The position numbers and the translations under genes were made by a program. From positions 248,001-312,000 of the forward strand of contig JADJPS010000001.1 of assembly GCA_016713105.1 (NCBI GenBank): 64,000 nucleotides of DNA, in the 5' to 3' direction. Below are positions 1 to 9,816 of the stretch, piece after piece. The stretch's first letter is position 1; every line of letters begins with the position of its first letter. The DNA comes from Devosia sp. (GTDB lineage: Bacteria > Pseudomonadota > Alphaproteobacteria > Rhizobiales > Devosiaceae). The notes below the pieces were generated by a model, which was not told the origin of the DNA, did no database searches, and was given only the letters and a program-made list of their open reading frames with translations.

Positions 1-309
1 ATGGACGGGGCGCGGCCGTTCCGCCGCATGCTCGACCTGCAGCTGCCGCTGCTCGCGCCCACCACCTTCTTCCTCCTGATCATGAACCTGATCTCGAGCT
101 TCACCGACAGCTTCGGGCTGATCGACACCCTCACCGAGGGCGGGCCGGTCGGCGCCACCGAGGTGATGGTCTACAAGATCTACTTCGACGGCTTCAAAGG
201 CCTCGACTATTCCGGCGCCGCCGCCCAGTCGATCGTCCTCATGCTTCTCGTCATCTCGCTCACCTTCATCCAGTTCAAGTGGGTGGAGCGGCGCATCCAT
301 TATTCCTGA
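1..309 (+). CDS. ABC sugar transporter permease, 3' fragment (UgpA/MalF type)
   Basis: Inner-membrane subunit of a carbohydrate ABC importer. The gene runs off the left edge of the window. The first visible residues, MDGARPFRRMLDLQLPLL, are the second half of the EAA loop that docks on the ATPase, so the ATG at base 1 is not the true start. Two hydrophobic segments follow (about residues 19-37 and 75-92), and the C-terminus QFKWVERRIHYS is typical of UgpA-like permeases. The next permease starts 8 bases downstream, so this is the upstream member of a ugpA-ugpE-ugpC-like operon. The substrate is not readable from this fragment; the neighbouring nanE/nanK suggest a sugar or amino sugar rather than glycerol 3-phosphate. 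Confidence 0.85.
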   Translation: MDGARPFRRMLDLQLPLLAPTTFFLLIMNLISSFTDSFGLIDTLTEGGPVGATEVMVYKIYFDGFKGLDYSGAAAQSIVLMLLVISLTFIQFKWVERRIHYS

Positions 310-317
310 GGCCGCCC

Positions 318-1234
318 ATGATCGAGCGCTCGCCGGTATTCGACCTACTGACCTATCTCGCCATGGGGATCGGGCTGATCCTGGTGTTCACCCCGTTCTG
401 GGTGGTGTTCATCGGGGCGACGCTGAGCCTGCCCGAGGTGGCGCGGGTGCCGATGCAACTGTGGCCGTCGGACCAGTTGTTCGAGAACATCGCCACGGCC
501 TGGCAGCGCGGCGACCTCGGCCCCAAGATGGTCAACTCGCTGATCGTCGCGGTCGGCGTCACCGTCGGCAAGATCGTCATCGCCTCGCTCTCGGCCTTCT
601 CGATCGTGTTCTTCAACTACCGGGCGCGGATGGTGTTCTTCTGGCTGATCTTCATCACCCTGATGCTGCCGCTCGAAGTGCGCATCGTGCCGACCTACGC
701 CATCGCCGCCAACGCGCTGTCGCCGCTGCAGCTGATCCTCGACGTTACCGGGCTGACCGGGTTGGTGCAGATGCTCAGCGGCGTCGAGATCGCCCTCAAC
801 TGGAACCTGCTCAACTCCTACGAGGGCATGATCCTGCCGCTGGTCGCCACCGCCACCGGCACCTTCCTCTACCGGCAGTTCTTCATGACCATCCCGGACG
901 AGCTGGTCGAGGCCGGCAAGATGGATGGTTCCTCCCCGATGCAGTTCTTCGCCGACGTGCTGATCCCGCTGAGCCGCACCAACATGCTGGCGCTCGCCAC
1001 CATCATGTTCGTGTCCACCTGGAACCAGTACCTGTGGCCGCTGCTGGTCACCACCGACCGCGCCAATTTCGGCACGGCCGTCATGCAGCTCAAGGCCCTG
1101 GTGCCGGCCCAGAACGGTACGCCCGACTGGAACGTCACCATGGCCGGCGCACTCATCATCATGCTGCCCCGCTCCTCGTCGTTGCCTTCATGCAGCGCTG
1201 GTTCGTCAGGGGTCTCATCACCCGCGACAAGTGA
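318..1234 (+). pseudogene. ABC sugar transporter permease (UgpE/MalG type), frameshifted near the 3' end
   Basis: Second inner-membrane permease of the importer, about 305 residues when the frame is repaired. The start is the ATG at 318. Six hydrophobic segments are visible, with the EAA loop (ELVEAGKMDGSSPMQFF) around residue 195. The frame is lost at about 1166-1170: IIMLP continues as RSSSLPS, while the adjacent frame gives PLLVVAFMQRWFVRGLITRDK and stops at 1234. Restoring one C in the CCCC run (ATG CTG CCC CCG CTC CTC) rejoins the two. A one-base homopolymer deletion is either a sequencing error or a recent mutation. It affects only the last membrane helix. Downstream is the ATPase gene at 1245. 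Confidence 0.85.
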
Positions 1235-1244
1235 GGATACGCCA

Positions 1245-2327
<1,083 letters not shown>

Positions 2328-2341
2328 CAAGGATCAATCCA

Positions 2342-3256
2342 ATGGGCAGTATCATAGCCGCCGGCTTCAATGCCGGCTCCGACGACGGCGAGATCGAGAG
2401 CCTCGCGCAGGACCTCAGGGCGCTGGCCGAGATCGGCGCCGAGGCGGTCGAGATCGCACCGACCACGCTCGATCTGATCGCTGGCGGCCGCGTCATCGCC
2501 GAGCGTGCCGAGGCGCTGGTCGCCGCGACCGATGAGCACGATTTCATCTACACCGTGCACGGGCTGGTCTCGTCCAACTTCATGGACCCGGCGACCGTCG
2601 GCTACCAGCTCGCCGCGGCCAAGGCCCTGGTCGAGGTCTGCGACCGGATCGACGCCCGGGTCCTCGTCCAGCATTCGGGCGCCCTCCGCGCCGACCAGAT
2701 CCACGATCGCGCCCAGGCCGACCTCCGCGAGCGCGAGACCCTGTTCGAACTGGCCGAGTTCGCCCGGCCCTATGGCGTGCGCATCGCGCTCGAGAACATC
2801 TTCACCACCGAGCCGGGCCAGTACCGGCAGACCCCCTCGGAAGTCGCCGCCACCGTGCGCGCCGTCAATCACCCCAACGTGGTCGCGCTGATCGATTTCA
2901 GCCACGCCTATCTCGAAGCCACCTATCGCGGCCTCGACCTGATGGACGAACTGCGCGCCATGGCGCCGCTCGCCGGGCACCTGCACGTCCACGATTCCTT
3001 CGGCCGGCCGCAGGGCTTCTACCGCGGCTATCACCCGCAGGAGAACACGGCGATGGGCATCGGCGACCTGCACATGCCGCTCGGCTGGGGCGACATCGGC
3101 TGGGAGGCGATCTTTGCCGAGCTCGCGTTCCTGCCCGACACCGTGCTGATGATGGAAATCGGCCGCCGCTACCGTCGCGAGCAGCCGGCGAGCCTCGCCC
3201 GCGCCCGGGCGCTGGCCGAGCTCAATGCCGGCCGCCCCGCCATCGCCGCCGAGTAG
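2342..3256 (+). CDS. sugar phosphate isomerase/epimerase family protein (AP-endonuclease-2 TIM barrel)
   Basis: A 304-residue cytosolic TIM-barrel protein of the xylose-isomerase-like superfamily. Visible family marks are the barrel strands ending in metal ligands: LENIFTTEPGQYRQTP (Glu), LIDFSHAY (Asp/His), HLHVHDSF (His) and LMMEIG (Glu). Such enzymes isomerise or epimerise free or phosphorylated sugars with a divalent metal, but the exact substrate cannot be read. It starts 14 bases after the ATPase stop, with an AAGGA-type ribosome site, so it is the last gene of the sugar-import operon. It ends 21 bases before the convergent nanE-like gene. An inositol-type epimerase is an alternative. 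Confidence 0.8.
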   Translation: MGSIIAAGFNAGSDDGEIESLAQDLRALAEIGAEAVEIAPTTLDLIAGGRVIAERAEALVAATDEHDFIYTVHGLVSSNFMDPATVGYQLAAAKALVEVCDRIDARVLVQHSGALRADQIHDRAQADLRERETLFELAEFARPYGVRIALENIFTTEPGQYRQTPSEVAATVRAVNHPNVVALIDFSHAYLEATYRGLDLMDELRAMAPLAGHLHVHDSFGRPQGFYRGYHPQENTAMGIGDLHMPLGWGDIGWEAIFAELAFLPDTVLMMEIGRRYRREQPASLARARALAELNAGRPAIAAE

Positions 3257-3277
3257 GGCCGCCGGGCGCCGGGCCGC

Positions 3278-3955
3278 TCAGGCGAGTCCGGCCCCGTCCA
3301 ACAGGTGCCTGACGATCAGGTCCGGGGCGGTGATGGCCGAGCCGCTCACCACCGCATGGGCCCCGCTGTCGAGCGAGGCCCTGAGGTGTTCGGGAGTCCA
3401 CACTCCGCCCTCGACGATCACCGGCACCCCCAGCCTGACCAGCCGCCGCGTCAGCTGCAGCGGCGGCCGCTCCACCCCGTGCGAGGCCGGCGTGAACCCG
3501 ACCATGGTCGTCGCGACGAGGTCGGCGCCGCCGGCAATCGCCGCTGCGGCCTCTTCGAGGCCGGATATGTCGGCCATCACCGCCAGGCCCAGCCGGTGTG
3601 CCGCCCCCGCCAGTTCGGCAAATCCCGGCCCCGGCCGCGTTCCCGCCGTCGCCTGGATGGCGACGATGTCCGCCCCCGCCGCCGCCAGCGCCTCGACATC
3701 GGCCTCCGTGGTGGTGATGTAGTTGTCGAACCCCTCGCGGCGATCCTTGACGATGCCGATGATCGGCAGCGCCGTCCGCCCGCGCAGCAGCCGCACCACC
3801 TCGGCCCCGTCGACGCGGAAGCCGCCGGCCCCGCCCAGTTCCGCCGCCTCCGCGAGGAGCGCCAGGATGTCGGGACGCCCGAGCGGGCTGCGCTTGTCCA
3901 TCGCCTGCGACGAAACGATCAGCCTGTGCCGCAGTCGCGCGATCACCGCCTGCAT
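3278..3955 (-). CDS. nanE: putative N-acetylmannosamine-6-phosphate 2-epimerase
   Basis: A 225-residue cytosolic TIM-barrel enzyme expected to convert N-acetylmannosamine 6-phosphate to N-acetylglucosamine 6-phosphate. It has the NanE landmarks LIVSSQAM at the N-terminus, IGIVKDRR with the catalytic Lys, GADIVAIQAT, a phosphate-binding VIVEGGVWTPE and HAVVSGSAIT. I took the ATG at 3955 because GGAGG lies eight bases before it; the frame is open further upstream without family similarity. It is transcribed divergently from nanK across a 122-base gap, which must hold both promoters, although I see no clear operator there. The pairing with a ROK kinase supports ManNAc catabolism. Confidence 0.85.
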   Translation of the reverse strand: MQAVIARLRHRLIVSSQAMDKRSPLGRPDILALLAEAAELGGAGGFRVDGAEVVRLLRGRTALPIIGIVKDRREGFDNYITTTEADVEALAAAGADIVAIQATAGTRPGPGFAELAGAAHRLGLAVMADISGLEEAAAAIAGGADLVATTMVGFTPASHGVERPPLQLTRRLVRLGVPVIVEGGVWTPEHLRASLDSGAHAVVSGSAITAPDLIVRHLLDGAGLA

Positions 3956-4077
3956 TGCCGTGCCTCCTGGCCTTCGCCCTTGAACGGTCCAGCAGTTTCC
4001 GGCCATGCTGCCGAAGTCAAGGGCATGGTTCGGTTCGCCGTTTCGGCGCAGCGGCGGACTGATCCGGGGGGCGAGCC

Positions 4078-4965
4078 ATGCAGGCACTGGCGATCGATAT
4101 CGGCGGCACCAAGATCCTCGCCGGCCTCGTGGCCGCCGACGGCACCATCGATGGCCTCGTCGAGGTCCCGACCCCGGCCCGGGAGGGCTCTGGCGCGATC
4201 CTCGACGCCGTGCTCGCTGCGGCCCGCGCGGCACGCGCAGCGACATCGGCCCGGCCCGTCGCCTGCGGCGTCGGCACCGCCGGCGTCGTCGCCCCGGACG
4301 GCAGCATCGCCAGCGCCACCGACCTGCTGCGCGGCTGGGCCGGCACGCCGCTCCGCGCCGCGCTCGCTGCCGAACTCGGCCTCGAGGTCCGGGTGCTCAA
4401 CGATGTGCATGCCACCGGCCTCTGCGAGGCGCTGCTCGGCGCGGCGCGCGGCCATGGCTCCGCCCTCGTCGTCGCCGTCGGCACCGGCATCGGCGGCGCC
4501 ATCGTCCGCAACGGCATGGTGGAGCAGGGCGCCCACGGCATCGCGGGCGCCATCGGCCACCTGCCGGCGCCGCTCAGGCAGGGTCGCATCTGCTCGTGCG
4601 GTGTCCTCGACCATGTCGAGGCCTATGCCAGCGGTCCGGCGCTCGAGGCCGAGTATCGCCGCCGCACCGGCCGTCCGCGCGGCCTGCGCGCCATCGCCGC
4701 CGCCGGCGAGGCCGAGGCCCGGGCGGTGATCGCCGAGGGCGCGGCGGCACTCGGCGCCGTCATCGGCGGCGCCAACAATCTCGTCGATACCTCGGTCATC
4801 GTCATCGGCGGCGGCGTCGCCGGGATCGGCGAAGCCTTCCTCGCCCCGCTCCGCGCCGGGATCGCCGCCGAGGCGCTCGGCGCCACCCGCGCCGTCCCGG
4901 TCGTTCCGGCCCGCTTCGGCGCCCGGGCCTGCCTCGTCGGCGCCGGCCTCCTCGCGCTCGCCTGA
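4078..4965 (+). CDS. nanK: ROK-family sugar kinase, probably N-acetylmannosamine kinase
   Basis: A 295-residue ATP-dependent cytosolic kinase expected to phosphorylate ManNAc to feed NanE. The N-terminal phosphate loop AIDIGGTKILAGL, catalytic Asp in VLNDVHATG (about residue 105), VGTGIGGAIV and AGAIGHLP are ROK hallmarks. The ROK zinc motif CxCGxxGCxE is degenerate: the sequence is CSCGVLDHVEAYASG, so the Gly-Cys pair is replaced by Asp-His. His could still act as a ligand. The start has a GGGGGG(C)GAG ribosome site. The neighbour nanE is divergent. A glucokinase or N-acetylglucosamine kinase role cannot be excluded from sequence alone. Confidence 0.8.
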   Translation: MQALAIDIGGTKILAGLVAADGTIDGLVEVPTPAREGSGAILDAVLAAARAARAATSARPVACGVGTAGVVAPDGSIASATDLLRGWAGTPLRAALAAELGLEVRVLNDVHATGLCEALLGAARGHGSALVVAVGTGIGGAIVRNGMVEQGAHGIAGAIGHLPAPLRQGRICSCGVLDHVEAYASGPALEAEYRRRTGRPRGLRAIAAAGEAEARAVIAEGAAALGAVIGGANNLVDTSVIVIGGGVAGIGEAFLAPLRAGIAAEALGATRAVPVVPARFGARACLVGAGLLALA

Positions 4966-4989
4966 TCCGTCCCCGCACGCATCGGTTCT

Positions 4990-5003
4990 TTGACCCCGAT
5001 CAA
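4990..5003. promoter_or_regulatory. FNR/FixK-like box TTGACCCCGATCAA
   Basis: Reads TTGAC-CCCG-ATCAA and matches nine of ten defined bases of the FNR/FixK consensus TTGAT-N4-ATCAA. It lies 89 bases before the start of the GyrI-like gene that opens the GroEL/FtsH/Hsp20 cluster. Its position suits an oxygen- or redox-responsive Crp/Fnr-family activator. No regulator gene of that family is in the window. Confidence 0.5.
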
Positions 5004-5091
5004 ACCGCGCCCGCCCGGCAGCGCTAGGGTGGCCGACGTCACTGCCGGACTCGCAGGTGCTGCCGTCCACCCCGCGCGAAAGGAGCCGCAG

Positions 5092-5579
5092 ATGAAGCTC
5101 ACCAGCCTCACCCTCACCCCCAGCCCATGCTCTACGTGGCGATGACCGCCACCATGCCCGAGATCCCCGCCGCCATGGGCCGCGGCTTTGCCACCCTCGG
5201 CGCCTTCATCGCTTCGGCCGGGGTGCAGCCCCTCGGCCCGCCCATCGCGCTCTATCACGACTGGACCGGCACCACGACCGCCATCGATCTGGGCTTCCCG
5301 GTTTCCGCCGCCGATGCCGCCAAGGCGGCCGGCGAGGTCAAGGCCGGCACCACCCCCCACGGTCCTGCCCTCAAGGCCGTGCACAAGGGCTCCTATGCCG
5401 GGCTCGCCCAAGCCTATGCCAGCATCGAGGCGCAGACCACCGACGCCGGCGTGCCGCATGGCGCCCGCATGTGGGAGGTCTATCTCAACGGCCCCGACAC
5501 CACCCCCGAGGACCAGCTCCTCACCGAGATCTACACCGAAGTATCGGCCGCCGACGCGGCCAGGTTCCCCGCCGACTGA
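5092..5579 (+). pseudogene. GyrI-like small-molecule-binding domain protein, N-terminal frameshift
   Basis: A single-domain GyrI-like/AraC-effector-binding (SRPBCC-like) protein of about 162 residues after repair. The best start is the ATG at 5092, which has a perfect AAAGGAG site, but that frame hits a stop after MKLTSLTLTPSPCSTWR. Adding one C to the CCCCC run near 5117-5121 gives MKLTSLTLTPQPMLYVAM and joins the long frame that is open to 5579. Without repair the first in-frame ATG is 5127. Conserved features are PAAMGRGFATLGAFI and an acidic C-terminal WEVYLNGPDTTPEDQLLTEI. Such proteins bind toxic or signalling ligands. It is 27 bases before groEL and probably leads that operon. Confidence 0.75.
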
Positions 5580-5606
5580 CATTCACCTCATCAAGGCATT
5601 TTCATC

Positions 5607-7229
5607 ATGGCACACAAGCAGGTTCTGTTCCGCTCCGCCGCCCGCGAGAAAGTCCTCGCCGGCGCCACCCAGCTCGCCGATGCGGTGCGCGTCACCCTCG
5701 GGCCGCGCTCGAAGTCGGTGCTGATCGAGCGCAAGTGGGGGGCGCCGCTGGTCTGCAACGACGGCGTCACCATTGCCAAGGAATTCGACCTCAAGGACCC
5801 CGAGGAAAACCTCGGGGCCCGCATGCTGCGCCAGGCCGCCGAAAAGACCGGCGAGATGGTCGGCGACGGCACCTCCACCGCCACCATCCTCGCCCATGCC
5901 ATCTTTGCCGACGGCGTCCGCAACGTCGTCGCCGGCGCCAGCGCCATCGACCTGAAGCGCGGCCTGGATCGCGGTACCCGCACCGTGGTCGAAGCCCTCA
6001 AGGCACTCTCCCGCCCGGTCGCGAGCCGGCTCGAGAAGGAGCAGGTGGCCACCATCTCCGCCCACAACGACCCCACCATCGGCAAGCTCGTCGCCGATGG
6101 CATGGACAAGGTCGGCGATGAGGGCGTCATCACCGTCGAGGAAGCCAAGACCACCGAGACCATGCTCGACGTCGTCGAGGGCATGCAGTTCGACCGGGGC
6201 TTCATCTCGCCCTATTTCGTCACCAATGCCGAGCGCATGGAGGCCGTGCTCGAGGATCCGCTGCTCCTCATCGTCGATGGCAAGGTCAGCGTCCTCAACG
6301 ATCTCATCGGGCTGCTCGAATCCGTCGCCAAGTCCGGCGCGCCGCTGCTCGTCGTCGCCGAGGATGTCGACGGCGAGGCGCTCGCCACCCTGATCGTCAA
6401 CAACCTGCGCGGCACCTTCCGCAACTGCGCCGTCAAGGCGCCGGGCTTCGGCGATCGCCGCAAGGCCATGCTCGGCGACATCGCCACCCTCACCGGCGGC
6501 CAGGTGATCTCGCACGAACTGGGGCTGAAGCTCGAGAACGTCACCATCGACATGCTCGGCAAGGCCAAGCGCGTCGTTCTCGACAAGGAGACCTGCACCA
6601 TCATCGGCGGGGCCGGCGCGCCCAAGGCCATCGAGGGACGCGTCGAGCAACTGCGGCGCGAGATCAAGAAGTCCACCTCCGACTACGACAAGGAAAAGCT
6701 CGAGGAGCGCCTCGCCAAGCTCGCGGGTGGGGTCGCCGTCATCCGTGTCGGAGCGCCCACCGAGGCCGAGATGAAGGCGCGCAAGGATGCGCTCGACGAT
6801 GCCATCGCCGCCACCAAGGCGGCGGTCGCCGAGGGGATCGTGCCGGGCGGCGGGCTGGCGCTGCTGCGCTGCTGCAAGGCGGTCGAGGACGAGGCGGCCC
6901 GGTGCGAGGGCGACGAGCGCACCGGCCTGCTGATCCTGCGCCGCGCCCTTGAGGTCCCGGCCCGCCAGATCGCCGAGAACTCCGCCGTCGATGGCGGCGT
7001 GGTGGTGGCGCAGATGCTCGCCGGCAAGGGCGCCGAGGGATACGATGCGGCAAGGAAGGCCTATGTCGATCTCATCGAGGCCGGCATCATCGATCCCACC
7101 AAGGTGGTGCGCCTCGCACTCGAGAACGCCGTCAGCGTTGCCAGCACCCTGCTGCTCACCGAGGCGACCATGACCGAGATCCCCGCGCCGCCATCCGAGC
7201 GCACTCCCATGCCGGAGGCGGGGCTCTGA
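5607..7229 (+). CDS. GroEL-type chaperonin, divergent paralogue
   Basis: A 540-residue group I chaperonin subunit. The nucleotide site is readable as TLGPRSKSVLIERKWGAP, CNDGVTIAKE and VGDGTSTAT with the catalytic-loop Asp; the equatorial C-terminal motif VAEGIVPGGGLALL is intact. Unlike the housekeeping GroEL, there is no groES beside it, the Gly-Gly-Met tail is replaced by EIPAPPSERTPMPEAGL, and the early region (IERKWGAPLVCNDGV) differs from the usual PTITKDGV. It is therefore a specialised copy. Its stop overlaps the ftsH-like start by one base (TGATG), and Hsp20 follows, so it belongs to a stress operon with the FNR-like box upstream. Clients and co-chaperonin use are unknown. Confidence 0.92.
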   Translation: MAHKQVLFRSAAREKVLAGATQLADAVRVTLGPRSKSVLIERKWGAPLVCNDGVTIAKEFDLKDPEENLGARMLRQAAEKTGEMVGDGTSTATILAHAIFADGVRNVVAGASAIDLKRGLDRGTRTVVEALKALSRPVASRLEKEQVATISAHNDPTIGKLVADGMDKVGDEGVITVEEAKTTETMLDVVEGMQFDRGFISPYFVTNAERMEAVLEDPLLLIVDGKVSVLNDLIGLLESVAKSGAPLLVVAEDVDGEALATLIVNNLRGTFRNCAVKAPGFGDRRKAMLGDIATLTGGQVISHELGLKLENVTIDMLGKAKRVVLDKETCTIIGGAGAPKAIEGRVEQLRREIKKSTSDYDKEKLEERLAKLAGGVAVIRVGAPTEAEMKARKDALDDAIAATKAAVAEGIVPGGGLALLRCCKAVEDEAARCEGDERTGLLILRRALEVPARQIAENSAVDGGVVVAQMLAGKGAEGYDAARKAYVDLIEAGIIDPTKVVRLALENAVSVASTLLLTEATMTEIPAPPSERTPMPEAGL

Positions 7230-9076
7230 TGGCCACCCCGCTCAACCGGAAGCACCAGTACAACCTGTGGTATTTCGCGGCGGCGCTGCTGCTGCTGTTC
7301 GCCTACCAGTTCTGGCTGGGCTACCGCTCGGTGGCCCAGATCACCTATTCCGATCTGCTGTCGCACCTCGAGGCCGGCCGCATCGCCGAGGTGACGATCA
7401 GCGAGACCCTGATCCAGGGCCGCTTCAACGGGGCGCAGGACGGCTACGACTACTTCGTCACCGAGCGCGTCGATCCCGAGCTGGTCAGGACCTTCGTCGA
7501 CAAGGGCGTCACCGTCCGGGGCACCACCGAGTCCAACCTCCTTGCCACGCTCGCCTCCTGGGTCGTTCCGGTGCTGCTGATGGCCGGCATCTGGTATTTC
7601 GTCTTCCGCCGCTTCGCCGAAAAGGGCGGCATCGGCGGGCTGACCGCCATCGGCAAGTCCAAGGCCAGGATCTATGTGGAAGCCAAGACCGGCGTCACCT
7701 TTGCCGATGTCGCCGGCATCGATGAGGCCAGGGCCGAGCTCGAGGAGATCGTCTCGTTCCTCAAGAACAAGGAGAAATACGGCCGGTTGGGCGCCCGCAT
7801 CCCCAAGGGCGTGCTGCTGGTCGGCCCGCCCGGCACCGGCAAGACCCTGCTGGCCCGCGCCGTTGCCGGCGAGGCCGGGGTGCCGTTCTTCTCGATCTCT
7901 GGCTCCGAGTTCGTCGAGATGTTCGTCGGTGTCGGCGCCGCGCGGGTGCGCGACCTGTTCGAGCAGGCCCGCGCCGCCGCCCCCTCGATCATCTTCATCG
8001 ACGAGCTCGACGCATTGGGCCGGGCCCGCTCGCCCTTCGCCGAGTTCGGCGGCGGGGATGAGAAGGAGCAGACCCTCAACCAGCTCCTCAGCGAGCTCGA
8101 TGGCTTCGATCCGCGCGTCGGCATCGTGCTGCTGGCCGCCACCAACCGCCCGGAAGTCCTCGATCCGGCGCTGCTGCGTGCCGGCCGCTTCGACCGCCAG
8201 GTGACGCTCGACCGGCCCGAGCGCAAGGACCGCAAGGCCATCCTCGCGGTGCACCTCAGAAAGATCGCCCTCGCCCCGGGCGTCGATATCGACCAGATCG
8301 CCGCCATCACCCCCGGCTTTACCGGGGCCGATCTCGCCAATCTCGTCAACGAGGCGGCGATCTTTGCCACCCGGCGTGGCGCCGATGCCGTGGCGCTGGC
8401 CGATTTCACCGCCGCGGTCGAGCGCATCGTCGCCGGTCCCGAGCGCCGCAGCCGGGTGTTGACCGCCGACGAGCGCCGCCGCGTCGCCTGCCATGAACTC
8501 GGCCATGCCCTGGTCGCCGCCTCGATTCCCAGCGCCGATCCGGTGCACAAGGTCTCGATCATTCCGCGCGCCATCGGCTCGCTCGGCTACACCCTGCAGC
8601 GTCCCACCGATGATCGCTATGTCATCACCGCCTCCGAATTGCGCGATCGCATCGCGGTGCTGATGGGCGGCCGCGCCGCCGAGGCGCTGGTCTTCGGCGA
8701 GGTTTCCACCGGCGCCGCCGACGATCTCGCCAAGGCGACCGACATCGCCCGGCAATATGTCGCCCGCTTCGGCATGGGCGAGGGCACCGGCCAGGCCGTG
8801 CTCGAGCAGGTGGTACAGCCCTATCTCAATGGCCCTGGTGCCCAGGCCGGCCGCAAGGACTACTCGGAGGCGACCTCGCGCGAGCTGGATCTCGCCATCC
8901 GGCAGCTGATCGAGACCGCGTACGAGCGCGCCGGGGCGCTGCTCGCGGCGCGCCGCGCCGATCTCGAGCGCGGCACCGCGCTGCTGCTCGAGCGCGAGGC
9001 CATCACGCCGGCCGAGTTCGCCCCCTTGCGGCGGGAGGCCGCGCCACTGCCCTTGCCCGACGCCACTGCGGCTTGA
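7229..9076 (+). CDS. FtsH-like membrane AAA+ zinc metalloprotease
   Basis: A 615-residue ATP-dependent protease anchored in the inner membrane. Two membrane helices lie at about residues 13-31 and 108-127, with a periplasmic stretch between them. The AAA domain has Walker A GPPGTGKT at 199-206, pore residues in MFVGVGAARVR, Walker B IIFIDEL at 254-260 and the second region of homology RPEVLDPALLRAGRFDR. The zinc site HELGH is at 422-426. It degrades unfolded membrane and soluble proteins. Translational coupling to the divergent GroEL, rather than the usual tilS-ftsH setting, marks it as an accessory FtsH. The C-terminal tail is short and alanine-rich. Confidence 0.93.
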   Translation: MATPLNRKHQYNLWYFAAALLLLFAYQFWLGYRSVAQITYSDLLSHLEAGRIAEVTISETLIQGRFNGAQDGYDYFVTERVDPELVRTFVDKGVTVRGTTESNLLATLASWVVPVLLMAGIWYFVFRRFAEKGGIGGLTAIGKSKARIYVEAKTGVTFADVAGIDEARAELEEIVSFLKNKEKYGRLGARIPKGVLLVGPPGTGKTLLARAVAGEAGVPFFSISGSEFVEMFVGVGAARVRDLFEQARAAAPSIIFIDELDALGRARSPFAEFGGGDEKEQTLNQLLSELDGFDPRVGIVLLAATNRPEVLDPALLRAGRFDRQVTLDRPERKDRKAILAVHLRKIALAPGVDIDQIAAITPGFTGADLANLVNEAAIFATRRGADAVALADFTAAVERIVAGPERRSRVLTADERRRVACHELGHALVAASIPSADPVHKVSIIPRAIGSLGYTLQRPTDDRYVITASELRDRIAVLMGGRAAEALVFGEVSTGAADDLAKATDIARQYVARFGMGEGTGQAVLEQVVQPYLNGPGAQAGRKDYSEATSRELDLAIRQLIETAYERAGALLAARRADLERGTALLLEREAITPAEFAPLRREAAPLPLPDATAA

Positions 9077-9149
9077 CGCCGCTCAAAACACCGCACTTCG
9101 GAACGCGCTATCCATGACGGGTTGATCCAGGCAATAGGAGATCTTTTCT

Positions 9150-9659
9150 ATGAACGAGACCTCAAGCAAGCTTTCAGTCAAGACCGACAAGGATAAGGCG
9201 GTCGCCCCGGCTGCTGCGTGGCATCCCTTCGAGGAACTGCGGCGCGAGATTGACCGGCTGTTCGATGACGGCAACTGGCTCAAGCCCTTCCGGGCCGAGT
9301 TTCCATCCTTCGCCCGCATCGGCGTGAAGCTGCCGGCCGTCGACATCGTCGAACACGACACGGCCTTCGAGATCACCGTCGACCTGCCCGGCTACGACAG
9401 CAAGGACGTCGCGGTGACGCTCAGGAACGGCAGCGTCGTCATCAAGGGCGAAAAGTCCGAGGAAAAGCAGGACAAGGCCAGGGACTACTACCTCAAGGAG
9501 CGGCAATACGGCGCCTTCGAGCGGTCCTTCGCCGTGCCCGAGACCGTCGACACCGCCAAGGTGGATGCCGCCTTCAAGAACGGCGTCCTGACCGTCACCC
9601 TGCCCAAGTCCGAGGCCGCTAGGGCACCCGAGCAGAAGGTCGAGGTGAAGGCCGCCTGA
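9150..9659 (+). CDS. Hsp20/alpha-crystallin small heat-shock protein
   Basis: A 169-residue holdase. The alpha-crystallin domain runs from about residue 50 (VKLPAVDIVEHDTAFEITV) to 150 and includes the signature stretch AAFKNGVLTVTLPKSE. The N-terminal arm has HPFEELRREIDRLFDDG, as in bacterial class A proteins, and the tail carries APEQKVEV as the IxI-like anchor region. An AGGAGA ribosome site precedes the ATG at 9150. The 73-base spacer after the protease shows no convincing RNA thermometer. Its place between the protease and the phosphoribosyltransferase makes it part of the quality-control cluster. Confidence 0.93.
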   Translation: MNETSSKLSVKTDKDKAVAPAAAWHPFEELRREIDRLFDDGNWLKPFRAEFPSFARIGVKLPAVDIVEHDTAFEITVDLPGYDSKDVAVTLRNGSVVIKGEKSEEKQDKARDYYLKERQYGAFERSFAVPETVDTAKVDAAFKNGVLTVTLPKSEAARAPEQKVEVKAA

Positions 9660-9816
9660 CGGCGGCCCGCCGGCATGGCGCCCCCGGGGCCGCCCGGCTT
9701 CACCGGGCTGTCGCAAGTTACCGGGGGCTCCGCCTGCCTTCTCGCCGCTGGAGGGAAGGTGGCGTGCAGCGCCCGATACGGGTGGCTGCAACCATTGCAG
9801 GGCAGGGGAGGCAATC

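Noticed and set aside
3956..4246. N-terminal extension of nanE to 4246
   Set aside because: Arg/Pro-rich residues read opposite nanK, with no family similarity; GGAGG before 3955 marks the real start.
9122..9135. A possible third FNR/FixK box, TTGATCCAGGCAAT, before hsp20
   Set aside because: The right half matches only two of five bases, and the site is 15 bases from the start codon, inside the ribosome-site region.
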